Shown here in pieces: positions 45,460 through 53,583 of a DNA stretch of 64,000 nt. The DNA lies in NCBI GenBank assembly GCA_903839875.1, contig CAIMDZ010000018.1:18793-82792 (forward strand). Reading direction: 5' to 3'. The position numbers and the translations under genes are program-made. The DNA comes from an uncultured Bacteroidota bacterium (GTDB lineage Bacteria > Bacteroidota > Bacteroidia > Chitinophagales > Chitinophagaceae). Below the pieces are notes generated by a model. That model was not told the origin of the DNA, did not search any database, and was given only the letters and a program-made list of their open reading frames with translations. Every line of letters starts with the position of its first letter. Position 1 is the first letter of the stretch.

Positions 45460-45756
45460 TCAATTCAACGAAATACCCGGCAATGTAGCAGGCAGTGTAT
45501 TATGGAATAGCAAGGGATGGCAGGATACGTCAACGAATTGCGGGTAAAGGGGGAACGCAAGTACCATTTCCATGGCCTCCTGTTCGTCTTCAGCGTTTAT
45601 CACACACCATATCATATTGCGGTGAACGGATACACTATAAGACAGAATACGGCCCTCTGCAAAAAGCTTATTAATATGCTCCCTGTGAAAAGGCACAACT
45701 GCCGCAATTTCGTCAGTAAATCCGGAAAGTTCTAACTGAAATAAAAATGCTGCCAT
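45460..45756 (-). CDS. Muconolactone delta-isomerase-like small protein
   Basis: 98 residues, ferredoxin-like (MIase-type) pattern: FLFQLELSGF strand, HREHINKLFAEGRILSYSVS, and the closing FPLYPQFVDVSCHPLLFH that parallels the LPLYPYMDIEVTPL end of muconolactone isomerases. No catechol-pathway gene is nearby, so a catabolic role is doubtful. It may be a generic YciI/dimeric alpha-beta-barrel relative. It follows the large T9SS gene by 28 bp in the opposite sense of operon order (downstream), perhaps co-transcribed. Confidence 0.65.
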   Translation of the reverse strand: MAAFLFQLELSGFTDEIAAVVPFHREHINKLFAEGRILSYSVSVHRNMIWCVINAEDEQEAMEMVLAFPLYPQFVDVSCHPLLFHNTLPATLPGISLN

Positions 45757-45784
45757 TATCTGCGGTTTACCATTAAATAATGTG

Positions 45785-47905
45785 TCATCGCAATAATGAT
45801 ACGTTACCCTTTTTCTTTACTTCCTTACCACTTACGCAGAACCCATCAGCCTCCCACACATACACACCCATTGGTTCAGGTTTGTTACTGAATGTCCCGT
45901 CCCAGCCCTGTGTAGGGTCGGTTGTTTCGAATACCAATACACCCCACCGATCGTAGATACGGAAATAATTCAGCTTAACAATCTCTTTATTAAGTACTCT
46001 GAACCTGTTTACAACAGTGCTTGTACTATTGGGTGAAAAGGCGTTTGGAAGATAGAAATCACCACAATCAATATAGACAACAACGGTATCAACAGACTTG
46101 CACATAAAACCGGAATTCAATTCTGTGACTGTAAGATAATAGGTATAGTCGTATGGCGGAAAAGCAAAAGGATTAGGCACTGTTGAATCACTTAAAAAAA
46201 TAAATGGCTCCCAATGGTAAAGATAATTACCGGTATTGTTGCCGGGCAGAATGGTATTAGGCCCTCCGAGGGTGGTAAATGCACCGTCGTGAATCCAGCG
46301 ATCCGGACCTGCGTCTGCTTTCACTTTGCTTACATGTATCCTGATGGCAGTATCAACAATGCAGCCATAGGGGTAATAAATATTAACAGGATACCGGAAG
46401 GAGTAATCCGGGTAAACTTTCGCTGAATCCTGGTAAAGGTTCATTGTGTCAATGTTATATCCGGTCATCCACCTGAAAGAATCGGCCTGGCTGGAAACAA
46501 CATACAGTCTGATGGTATCTCCTTCGCAAATAGTAGTATCCGGACTCCTGTAAATAGGTGGGTACGGTAAGACCGTGATAGGCTTACAATCTACACGCAT
46601 ATTTGGCAAACCCTGGTTAATAACGAGATAAATATTATATACACCAGGAGTATCGTATTTGTAGGATGGCGGCATAATTTCCGTAAATGAAGGAATTGAA
46701 GAATTCTTACATTGATCGAAATCAAGGCGGGTAAGAGTACTGTCTTTGGGATTAACAATGAAGCCGTAGAGGTAATCCCCAGACCGGATGATACTTGAAA
46801 TACCGGAAGGTTTATTCATAGCCCCTTTATTATTGTAATCAACGGAATTGTAAGGCCCTATCGCAGATGCCATCTGGATACCAATAAGCTGGCTGGTAAC
46901 ACTATCAGTTATGTAGGCATATAAATTGCCACAATCCCTGTTGATTGTTATAGATGAAGGCTGATCTATCCGGTAATTAAAAGTAGTTGGTGAAGGGTCA
47001 AGGGGAATACTGCTCTGGATCCTTACACCTGTAATTACTGTTGGGTCAGGGTCAAGGCGATTGGTCAGGTCAATACGGGCAATCGAACTGCTTACCCCTT
47101 CATTAGTTACAAACAGATACCAGTTACCTTTTTCATATACTGCTGCAAGGTCAGTGGGACTACCCAAAACACCCAAAACATTACCGTAATCAAACTCCTT
47201 GGGTGTATTTGAAATGTTGTAAGAAAAATCTAGCCTGATAAGGTTACTGGTAGTATGGTTTACCACATACCCAAACCAAAGATTATTTTTATCCTGGGCA
47301 ACAAATATACCCTTGGGATAATCAAGTAAATTGAAGAAGTTGCCGAAATTCGCAATATTCGGTTTTGGATTATTCAGGTGATGTCCAAAATCAATGCGGG
47401 CAATAGAGGATGTTGCAGCCTCAAAACCGCCCGATACAAATATGAACCAGTTGGTAGACAGTGTGTCATGAACAATATAAAGAGACGTTGGATTAAGCGG
47501 CAAACCATTAGTAAGATTTCCGAAATTGGTAACAGTAGGTATATTTGTAAGGCTATTTCCGAAATTCAAACGGAGGAATTCGGTGGTTTGAGAGTTGACA
47601 ACAAATCCGTAATAGGTTCCGCTATCATTAACAATATCAATATTATCAGGAATATGAAATTTAAAACTACGGCCGAGGTTAGTACCTGTAGGCGCATTCA
47701 TCAGATAACCGGAACAGAATCCCCAATAATAGGACTGCGCATGGTAAGCCTGGGAATCGGGAAGCAGTGTCACCGGCTGGTTAATACACACTGTGTCCGG
47801 AGCTAAAAACAATGAATCCGGAGAGACTGTAAGTCTTTGTGCAGACGAATAATTATTCAGTTGCGACAATAACAATACAGCAATAAGAAGCAAATATTTT
47901 TTCAT
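45785..47905 (-). CDS. Secreted beta-propeller/PKD-like protein, T9SS type B
   Basis: 706 residues. Signal MKKYLLLIAVLLLSQLNNYSSAQ. Residues 60-360 are seven or so repeats with an x-L-x-R-L/I-D-F-x-x-x-L/I-x-x-x-P-x-x-x-x-F-G-N pattern (e.g. FLRLNFGNSL, SIARIDFGHHL, NLIRLDFSYNI), a propeller-like array. Two PKD/Ig-like modules follow. The end is a gliding-motility C-terminal domain (type B): YLPNAFSPNST ... FRIYDRWGVLVFETTDPTQGWDGTF ... GNVSLLR. Substrate and partner are unknown. No gliding (gld) genes are in the window. Confidence 0.85.
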   Translation of the reverse strand: MKKYLLLIAVLLLSQLNNYSSAQRLTVSPDSLFLAPDTVCINQPVTLLPDSQAYHAQSYYWGFCSGYLMNAPTGTNLGRSFKFHIPDNIDIVNDSGTYYGFVVNSQTTEFLRLNFGNSLTNIPTVTNFGNLTNGLPLNPTSLYIVHDTLSTNWFIFVSGGFEAATSSIARIDFGHHLNNPKPNIANFGNFFNLLDYPKGIFVAQDKNNLWFGYVVNHTTSNLIRLDFSYNISNTPKEFDYGNVLGVLGSPTDLAAVYEKGNWYLFVTNEGVSSSIARIDLTNRLDPDPTVITGVRIQSSIPLDPSPTTFNYRIDQPSSITINRDCGNLYAYITDSVTSQLIGIQMASAIGPYNSVDYNNKGAMNKPSGISSIIRSGDYLYGFIVNPKDSTLTRLDFDQCKNSSIPSFTEIMPPSYKYDTPGVYNIYLVINQGLPNMRVDCKPITVLPYPPIYRSPDTTICEGDTIRLYVVSSQADSFRWMTGYNIDTMNLYQDSAKVYPDYSFRYPVNIYYPYGCIVDTAIRIHVSKVKADAGPDRWIHDGAFTTLGGPNTILPGNNTGNYLYHWEPFIFLSDSTVPNPFAFPPYDYTYYLTVTELNSGFMCKSVDTVVVYIDCGDFYLPNAFSPNSTSTVVNRFRVLNKEIVKLNYFRIYDRWGVLVFETTDPTQGWDGTFSNKPEPMGVYVWEADGFCVSGKEVKKKGNVSLLR

Positions 47906-48005
47906 ATTTCAGTAAGGTGAATCCTAATCGTCCGCTAATATAAGATAATACCGTAAAAGTTTGACACCAAAAGAGTATATTTATTTCTGTAAATCAAAAA
48001 AATAT

Positions 48006-50180
48006 ATGTTTAGCACAACAAAATACAGTAGTTTATTAACTAAAGGCCTAATATTTATTTTATTTAATTTTCCCGTTTTTCAGGCATTTTCCAGGGAAGG
48101 CATGTGGATACCGGCCACATTGAAGAATCATGCAAAGGATATGAAAGCAGATGGCTTGCAAATTCCGGTAGATATTTTATACAATGAAAAGGGTACCGGT
48201 CTGAATAATGCAGTTGTACTTTTCGGAAGAGGGTGTACCGGTGAAGTGATCTCACCACTAGGGCTGATACTGACAAATCATCATTGCGGTTATGGCAGTG
48301 TGCAGGGCGTAAGTACTACAGAGAAAGATTACTTCGCCAATGGTTTTTTTGCAAAAAACAGGGCTGAAGAAATACCTATAGCCGGACTCACAGTAACTTT
48401 TGTGAGAAGAATGGAAAACGTTACCGATAAAATCCTGTCCGGTATAAATGATACCATAAGGGGCGCTGAACGTGATAATATAATTGCAGACAGAATTACT
48501 GCTATAGCAAAAGAATTCAGCGAACGAACACATCTGGATGCATCTATCAAGCCTTATTTCGAGGGCAACCAATATTGGGTGGCGATTACTGAAACTTACC
48601 GCGATATAAGGCTGGTGGGATTCCCGCCAAACGGCATCGGATCTTTTGGCGGAGATGTGGAAAACTGGATGTGGCCGCGGCATACCGGGGATTTCAGTAT
48701 GTTCAGAATATATGCAGGAGCCAATAATAAGCCTGCTGAATATTCTTCAGGCAACCAGCCATACCATGCTGACCAGTATTTTAAAATAAATACTTCCGGA
48801 TACAAGGAAGGGGACTTTACCCTGGTATATGGTTTTCCGGGGACTACAGAGGAGTATATCTCATCTTATGAGCTTAAAGAAGTTTATTCTATAACAGACC
48901 CGATCAGCATTGCAGCCCGGACACGTAAACTCGATGTTTGGAGCAAGCATATGACGCTGTCACGGGATAATTTTCTTAAATACACCTCGAAGCGCGCAGG
49001 TGTAGCCAACGGTTGGAAAAAATGGCAGGGCGAAGTTCGCGGACTGGAAGTAAATAAGGCCATAGAAAAGAAACAGGCATTTGAAAAATCATTTCAGAAA
49101 TGGGCTGGTAATCTAAAAGAATATCCACTTGCCGGAAACATACTTGCAGAAATGCGGGCAGAAGCAGAAGCTGCCGATCCACTGATCACAGAAGACCAGT
49201 ATAACAAGGAAGCGGCGCTGGGAATAGAACTGGTAGCACAGGGCGCTGCCATGGAAAAAATGATTGGGTGTTTCAGGCTGAACCTGCCTGACAGCACCTT
49301 GAGAGATACCTTAAATAAGGTAATTAACAGTATGGGGTGGTTTTATAAAAACTATGACCACGCAACTGATAAGGATGTATTCATTACGCTTATGGTACTT
49401 TATTTTACGAAGTGCGCTGCAAAGCTGCCGGAGTATTATGAATCGGCTTACAAGGCACACAACATGGATATAATTGCATGGGCGGAAGATGTTTACACAA
49501 ACTCGCTGCTTGTGTCGGCCGACAGGTTGAAAAAATTTGCATCAACTGTACATACATCAGACAGCATTAAATTATTGAATGACCCGGCATGGCTATTATA
49601 TAATTCAATTAACTCAGTGCGAAAGCAACGAATATTACCTGCATTAAAGGAATATTATACCAAAATGCATTACCTGAACAGGTTGTATATGAAGGCACAA
49701 ATGATGAAGAATAAATCGAAAATATTTTATCCCGACGCTAACCTCACTTTACGGGTAGCTTATGGAAATGTAAAAGGGCTGGACCCCGACGGGCCGGCCA
49801 AATATTCATTCCAGACAACCCTGGGTGAAGTTATTGCTCTTGACGATTCTACCTCCGACATTTTTAAGGTGCCGAAAAAACTAAAAGAGCTTTATTATAA
49901 AAAGGATTTTGGCCGGTGGGGAAAAAACGGGGTAATGCCTGTAGCATTTACAGCCTCCAATCATACATCGGGCGGGAACTCGGGCAGCCCTGTGCTTAAT
50001 GCAAAAGGAGAATTGATAGGCACCAATTTTGACCGTGCATTTGAGGGCACAATGAGTGACTATTTGTTTGATCCAAAGAGGTGCCGGAATATTTCGGTGG
50101 ATATACGTTATACGCTGTTTATTATAGAAAAATTTGGCGGGGCGGGTTGGCTGATTGATGAGATGAAATTAGTGAAGTAG
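48006..50180 (+). CDS. S46 family dipeptidyl-peptidase (DPP7/DPP11 type)
   Basis: 724 residues from the ATG at 48006; the frame is open 15 codons earlier. Signal peptide ends near residue 28 (VFQAFS). The chymotrypsin-like S46 marks are present: ILTNHHCGYGSVQ with catalytic His about 93, FGGDVENWMWPRHTGDF with Asp, and TSGGNSGSPVLN with the catalytic Ser near the C-terminus. It releases dipeptides from peptide N-termini in the periplasm. The S1 position following GTNFD is Arg (NFDRAFEGTMSD), as in DPP11 enzymes that prefer Asp/Glu, rather than Gly as in DPP7. The specificity is an inference from that residue. Confidence 0.93.
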   Translation: MFSTTKYSSLLTKGLIFILFNFPVFQAFSREGMWIPATLKNHAKDMKADGLQIPVDILYNEKGTGLNNAVVLFGRGCTGEVISPLGLILTNHHCGYGSVQGVSTTEKDYFANGFFAKNRAEEIPIAGLTVTFVRRMENVTDKILSGINDTIRGAERDNIIADRITAIAKEFSERTHLDASIKPYFEGNQYWVAITETYRDIRLVGFPPNGIGSFGGDVENWMWPRHTGDFSMFRIYAGANNKPAEYSSGNQPYHADQYFKINTSGYKEGDFTLVYGFPGTTEEYISSYELKEVYSITDPISIAARTRKLDVWSKHMTLSRDNFLKYTSKRAGVANGWKKWQGEVRGLEVNKAIEKKQAFEKSFQKWAGNLKEYPLAGNILAEMRAEAEAADPLITEDQYNKEAALGIELVAQGAAMEKMIGCFRLNLPDSTLRDTLNKVINSMGWFYKNYDHATDKDVFITLMVLYFTKCAAKLPEYYESAYKAHNMDIIAWAEDVYTNSLLVSADRLKKFASTVHTSDSIKLLNDPAWLLYNSINSVRKQRILPALKEYYTKMHYLNRLYMKAQMMKNKSKIFYPDANLTLRVAYGNVKGLDPDGPAKYSFQTTLGEVIALDDSTSDIFKVPKKLKELYYKKDFGRWGKNGVMPVAFTASNHTSGGNSGSPVLNAKGELIGTNFDRAFEGTMSDYLFDPKRCRNISVDIRYTLFIIEKFGGAGWLIDEMKLVK

Positions 50181-50216
50181 GCGTGCTGTTTACATAGTGG
50201 CAGTTTGCGGTGTGTT

Positions 50217-50249
50217 AGATTTGACAACTTTTTTAAAGTTGTCAAATCT
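50217..50249. terminator. 15-bp perfect stem between convergent genes
   Basis: AGATTTGACAACTTT-ttt-AAAGTTGTCAAATCT, a perfect inverted repeat 37 bp after the S46 peptidase stop and 69 bp before the end of the opposite gene. Likely a bidirectional transcription stop. Confidence 0.65.
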
Positions 50250-50317
50250 TTAATACCCTTGTCACCCCTATTTTATCGTTTTGCGACAAGAGGTTGGTAC
50301 CTGCAAAGTAATACCAG

Positions 50318-51370
50318 TTACCGGCCTAAAATTTTCCCAAGCTCATCCTTAATGATATAAAGCGGAGATGCAATGGCATTAACGTATTGAAAGTTCCCTT
50401 CCTTATCGTTCTTTATAGAAAGCTGAATGCCACTGGCTTCGCTTTGAATGGCATTCACCACATACCTGCCTCGCACGGAATCATAAATAAGGTAAGGGGC
50501 GCCTGACGAACCAAAGCGAAAGTACCCTTTAACAAGGTAGCGGATTCCTTCTAAAACGTAGTTACCTCCAATATCATCAGGAAAGATATTGAAGTGATCG
50601 AGTATACCTTCTATTTTTGATTCATTCAATAATCTGCCGGCCGGGCCACTGGGCGAGCTTTGCAGGCATTGCAGTTTCTCAACAGGTTCGTCGAGAAAGC
50701 TGTAATCCATTTCCACCACCGGTATTTTACTGATGAGTTCGGATGGTAAATTTACAATCCTGTATAAAGCTATATCGGCGCTGTAAAAGGCTGCCACCAG
50801 TTCCACATTCACGAGGAATGTATGTTTTTGCGCATCGTTATCATACATGCGGCGGTTGTCGCCAAAATATTGTGTAAGTACAGGATCGCTATAGAATGCA
50901 TTATCCTTAAACTGGAATACCAGGCAGGGATCACAGATCTTTTTTTGCGCCAGGGTAACCCACCTTGTATCGAATCTTTTTTGTTTCAGAATAGCAGCGA
51001 TGGCCTGCAGATTAGCCGGGTCCAGACTGTTTATATACTTTTTCCGGGTATAGGGATCAAAAAAATAATGGGTATCCAAAAGCCGGCTTTGTGAGCCGTC
51101 GAGTTTGGGAAAAATCTCCTTTTTATACAGGTCTTCATCAATGGAGCGGTATAACCCTGCCTGGCTTCGCAGGTTATGGGCTACCGTTAAAAAATAACCG
51201 TTCCCGATATGGAACGCGCAGATATTATTTTCAAAAGTGCGCCTTTGTGGCTCATCAATATTGTATATCCACATTATACGCTGCAAGGGGGATGTTTGCT
51301 CAGCTATCAGCGCATGCTTCATATTTACCCTTGCATTGCGCTCTTCATCATTCTGGAATTGTACAAACAT
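50318..51370 (-). CDS. Cytoplasmic trypsin-like serine protease domain protein
   Basis: 350 residues, no signal peptide. A chymotrypsin-fold triad can be read: His in ICAFHIGNGYFLTVAHNL (about 66), Asp in AAFYSADIALYRI, and Ser in YFRFGSSGAPYLIYD, i.e. G-S-S-G-A-P replacing the usual G-D-S-G-G-P. Between His and Asp lies an unusually long (about 130-residue) segment with DPYTRKKYINSLDP and CDPCL. The lack of a signal and the modest length suggest an intracellular protease, perhaps in stress or defence. No partner gene is adjacent. Substrate unknown. Confidence 0.65.
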   Translation of the reverse strand: MFVQFQNDEERNARVNMKHALIAEQTSPLQRIMWIYNIDEPQRRTFENNICAFHIGNGYFLTVAHNLRSQAGLYRSIDEDLYKKEIFPKLDGSQSRLLDTHYFFDPYTRKKYINSLDPANLQAIAAILKQKRFDTRWVTLAQKKICDPCLVFQFKDNAFYSDPVLTQYFGDNRRMYDNDAQKHTFLVNVELVAAFYSADIALYRIVNLPSELISKIPVVEMDYSFLDEPVEKLQCLQSSPSGPAGRLLNESKIEGILDHFNIFPDDIGGNYVLEGIRYLVKGYFRFGSSGAPYLIYDSVRGRYVVNAIQSEASGIQLSIKNDKEGNFQYVNAIASPLYIIKDELGKILGR

Positions 51371-51509
51371 TTTTATGGTTTTTCAAATTACCTTGAAAGG
51401 TTGAATGTATGCAAAAGTAATTATTGGCAAATTATAAGAAGTTACTAACCTGAAATTGCAAAGCCGGACACAACGCATCCGGCTTCACCTGAATAATTTG
51501 AAATTCTGT

Positions 51510-52373
51510 TTATTTCTTTTTGGGTACTTGTTTCCCTTTCACAGCAGGCTTTTCAGGCGCTTTCTTAACAAACTTGTAGTTCAGGCTGATCCACAGTCCA
51601 CCTGTAGCATTATTCGTTGTACTGGTGCGGCTGACCGGGTAGAACTTCTGGGTTCCGTTGCTAAAGGTGGCATCTTTCTTTTCTACATCGCCCAGGCCGT
51701 AATCAAGTCTGAGGCCGGCAGTGAGGACGAGGTTCTTGTTCAGGTTCATGCCTGCGCCTAAGCCAAGTACGGCGTCCATGGTCGTTTTTTTATAAACATC
51801 TTCCGGTTTGATACCAAGGCTTGTAAATTTTGCCTCAGTTCCGTTGACCTTTACAACGACCTTGCTGATCATATCAATCTGCGGCCCGATAAATGAACTA
51901 AAGTAATACTTTTTAGTGCTGTTACCAGTGTATCTCAGCATAAACGGGATTTTCATTGTGGATATAGTAATATCAGCTGTATAAGCGCCGGAGAATGGGA
52001 TACTATTTGCAGCAGCGAGACCCTGGAATTCATTATACAAAGTGCTGGGGTCAGCACCAGTGATGGTGGTGCCTTTATACCCTTCTCCCTGCTTTGAAAA
52101 CAGCAAGTCTATTCCCGCGCCGAAATGTTTACTAAAAGTATAGTCGGCGCCAAGCCCGAAAGCCACGTGCCAGTTAAGTTTGTAATCAAGTTCGTGCCCG
52201 GTGGCCTGGTCCTGCTTGTTGATTAGTGAAGATTTCTGGATAACAGTTCTGAGTCCTATATCAAAACCATTTTGAGCTTCAGATCTGCCAGCGGCAATTA
52301 ATAAAACGAAGAGTGAACAAATCTTAAGTGCAGAGATGGGGTTATTAGTTTTAAAAAGGTTGATTTTATTCAT
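51510..52373 (-). CDS. Outer-membrane beta-barrel protein (PorT-like)
   Basis: 287 residues from the ATG at 52373 (MNKINLFKTN...), chosen because the upstream 55 codons do not encode a signal peptide. Signal ends at GRSEAQ. The rest is an eight-stranded-type barrel with alternating strands (LNWHVAFGLGADYTF, KKYYFSSFIGPQIDMIS, LVLTAGLRLDYGLGDV, GGLWISLNYKF) that fits the PorT/outer-membrane protein beta-barrel family. A basic tail (KKAPEKPAVKGKQVPKKK) follows the last strand, which is unusual. It is not necessarily the T9SS PorT protein. Confidence 0.78.
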   Translation of the reverse strand: MNKINLFKTNNPISALKICSLFVLLIAAGRSEAQNGFDIGLRTVIQKSSLINKQDQATGHELDYKLNWHVAFGLGADYTFSKHFGAGIDLLFSKQGEGYKGTTITGADPSTLYNEFQGLAAANSIPFSGAYTADITISTMKIPFMLRYTGNSTKKYYFSSFIGPQIDMISKVVVKVNGTEAKFTSLGIKPEDVYKKTTMDAVLGLGAGMNLNKNLVLTAGLRLDYGLGDVEKKDATFSNGTQKFYPVSRTSTTNNATGGLWISLNYKFVKKAPEKPAVKGKQVPKKK

Positions 52374-52555
52374 ACACGGGTTTGTTAAGTTTTGATTAAT
52401 AAATTGTTTGTCGGTCAAATGTAATAAATAATTTCCCTGAAATGCAAATAGGTTGAATTGAGCAAATTGGAAGATAAGGGGCAGAAAGTTCTTATTTCCG
52501 GCAAAATGTATTTTTTCGGATAGAAAATTTATGTTCACCTTATATTACTAAAATG

Positions 52556-53269
52556 TCAGCCGGCGTCACCTATGTATTTTACCAGCATTCGTTTGGCAAC
52601 CGGTAATAATGTTTCGGCAAATGGAACACTTAAAGGGAATTCAACTTTATAAACCGCCGGATTGGGCAAGGTGCGGATAGAACGAATTATATCCAGTTTT
52701 ATCTGCTCATAGGTATTTGCAAGGTTTTTGACTCTGCTATCCACAAACTCCATTTTTATTCCTTTATACCTTGAATTCTTATGCTCAAACAAGGTGATAT
52801 TGTAACAATAAATCCTTACGTCAGTATGCTCACCATATCTTAAAAAAACATAACCCTCATCTTTATACAAAGGGATGATACCTACGGGTTCTATCTTTAA
52901 GTTCTTTTCAACAAAATCATAAATTTCAGCGCCTTCATTAATGGTGCCCTTCATTTCGTCGAGTGCATATTGGGTAATCCTTTCCAGTTCCTGCATCAAT
53001 TCATTATCTGCAAGCATATGTTCATAAACCAATTCAAGCCTTTTCAAATCCACCATATCCAGTTTTTTAGGAAACTGGTCCTGTATGAATTGTTTATTGT
53101 TACGGAATGCTATTAGATTATTGTAATGGAACACCACGTCTGAAAGCTGCGGGTATAACCTGGTAGCCTTAAAACATTGTTTTACCTCCTGTAAATAAGC
53201 AAGTAGCCGGTATTTCTGCAATTCAAAGTCAATATATCCTTCCATAAACCAGGTTTCACTCAATGTCAT
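52556..53269 (-). CDS. Hypothetical protein, Bacteroidota type
   Basis: 237 residues, soluble, no signal. An N-terminal helical bundle (about 10-110: LQKYRLLAYLQEVKQCF, LVYEHMLADNELMQELERITQYALDEM) precedes an alpha/beta part (about 115-237: EPVGIIPLYKDEGYVFLRYG, VRIYCYNITLFEHKNSRYKGIKMEFVD, LPNPAVYKVEFPLSVPFAETLLPVAKRML). I recognise no named domain. It lies 182 bp upstream, in transcription sense, of the beta-barrel gene, possibly in the same unit. Function unknown. Confidence 0.65.
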   Translation of the reverse strand: MTLSETWFMEGYIDFELQKYRLLAYLQEVKQCFKATRLYPQLSDVVFHYNNLIAFRNNKQFIQDQFPKKLDMVDLKRLELVYEHMLADNELMQELERITQYALDEMKGTINEGAEIYDFVEKNLKIEPVGIIPLYKDEGYVFLRYGEHTDVRIYCYNITLFEHKNSRYKGIKMEFVDSRVKNLANTYEQIKLDIIRSIRTLPNPAVYKVEFPLSVPFAETLLPVAKRMLVKYIGDAG

Positions 53270-53583
53270 AAAAAATAAGTTTATCCTAAATTAGTACATC
53301 AAATTCAATGCCGAAAACAAAAGGGTACTTCCCGGATAAAAAGTTACCCACACCCTGTTAATAGGATTTAGGTACTATACCAAACCGTAAGATTTAACCT
53401 ATGGTTATTTGGCGTGATGATTTTTCAATGGAAATTCAACTATAGTATTGAATTTTGCCTATATTTACGCATATTTTTAGCATCAAAAATATATTATTGA
53501 AATTTTATTTTGGGTATTACCCAATAAATAGTTAAAATTGGCACGCTTATTGTTGACTTATTATTTTGATTAAACAACTTTTT
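53270..53583. other. AT-rich divergent intergenic region with sigma-54 site
   Basis: 314 bp between divergent genes, AT-rich. Its only clear signal is the sigma-54-type promoter at 53538. No RNA gene or ORF was seen. Confidence 0.6.
53538..53554 (+). promoter_or_regulatory. Sigma-54-type (-24/-12) promoter
   Basis: TTGGCACGCTTATTGTT compared with YTGGCACGRNNNTTGCW: perfect -24 half, -12 half TTGT for TTGC. It lies 30 nt before the ATG at 53584, a suitable distance for a short leader. Confidence 0.6.
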
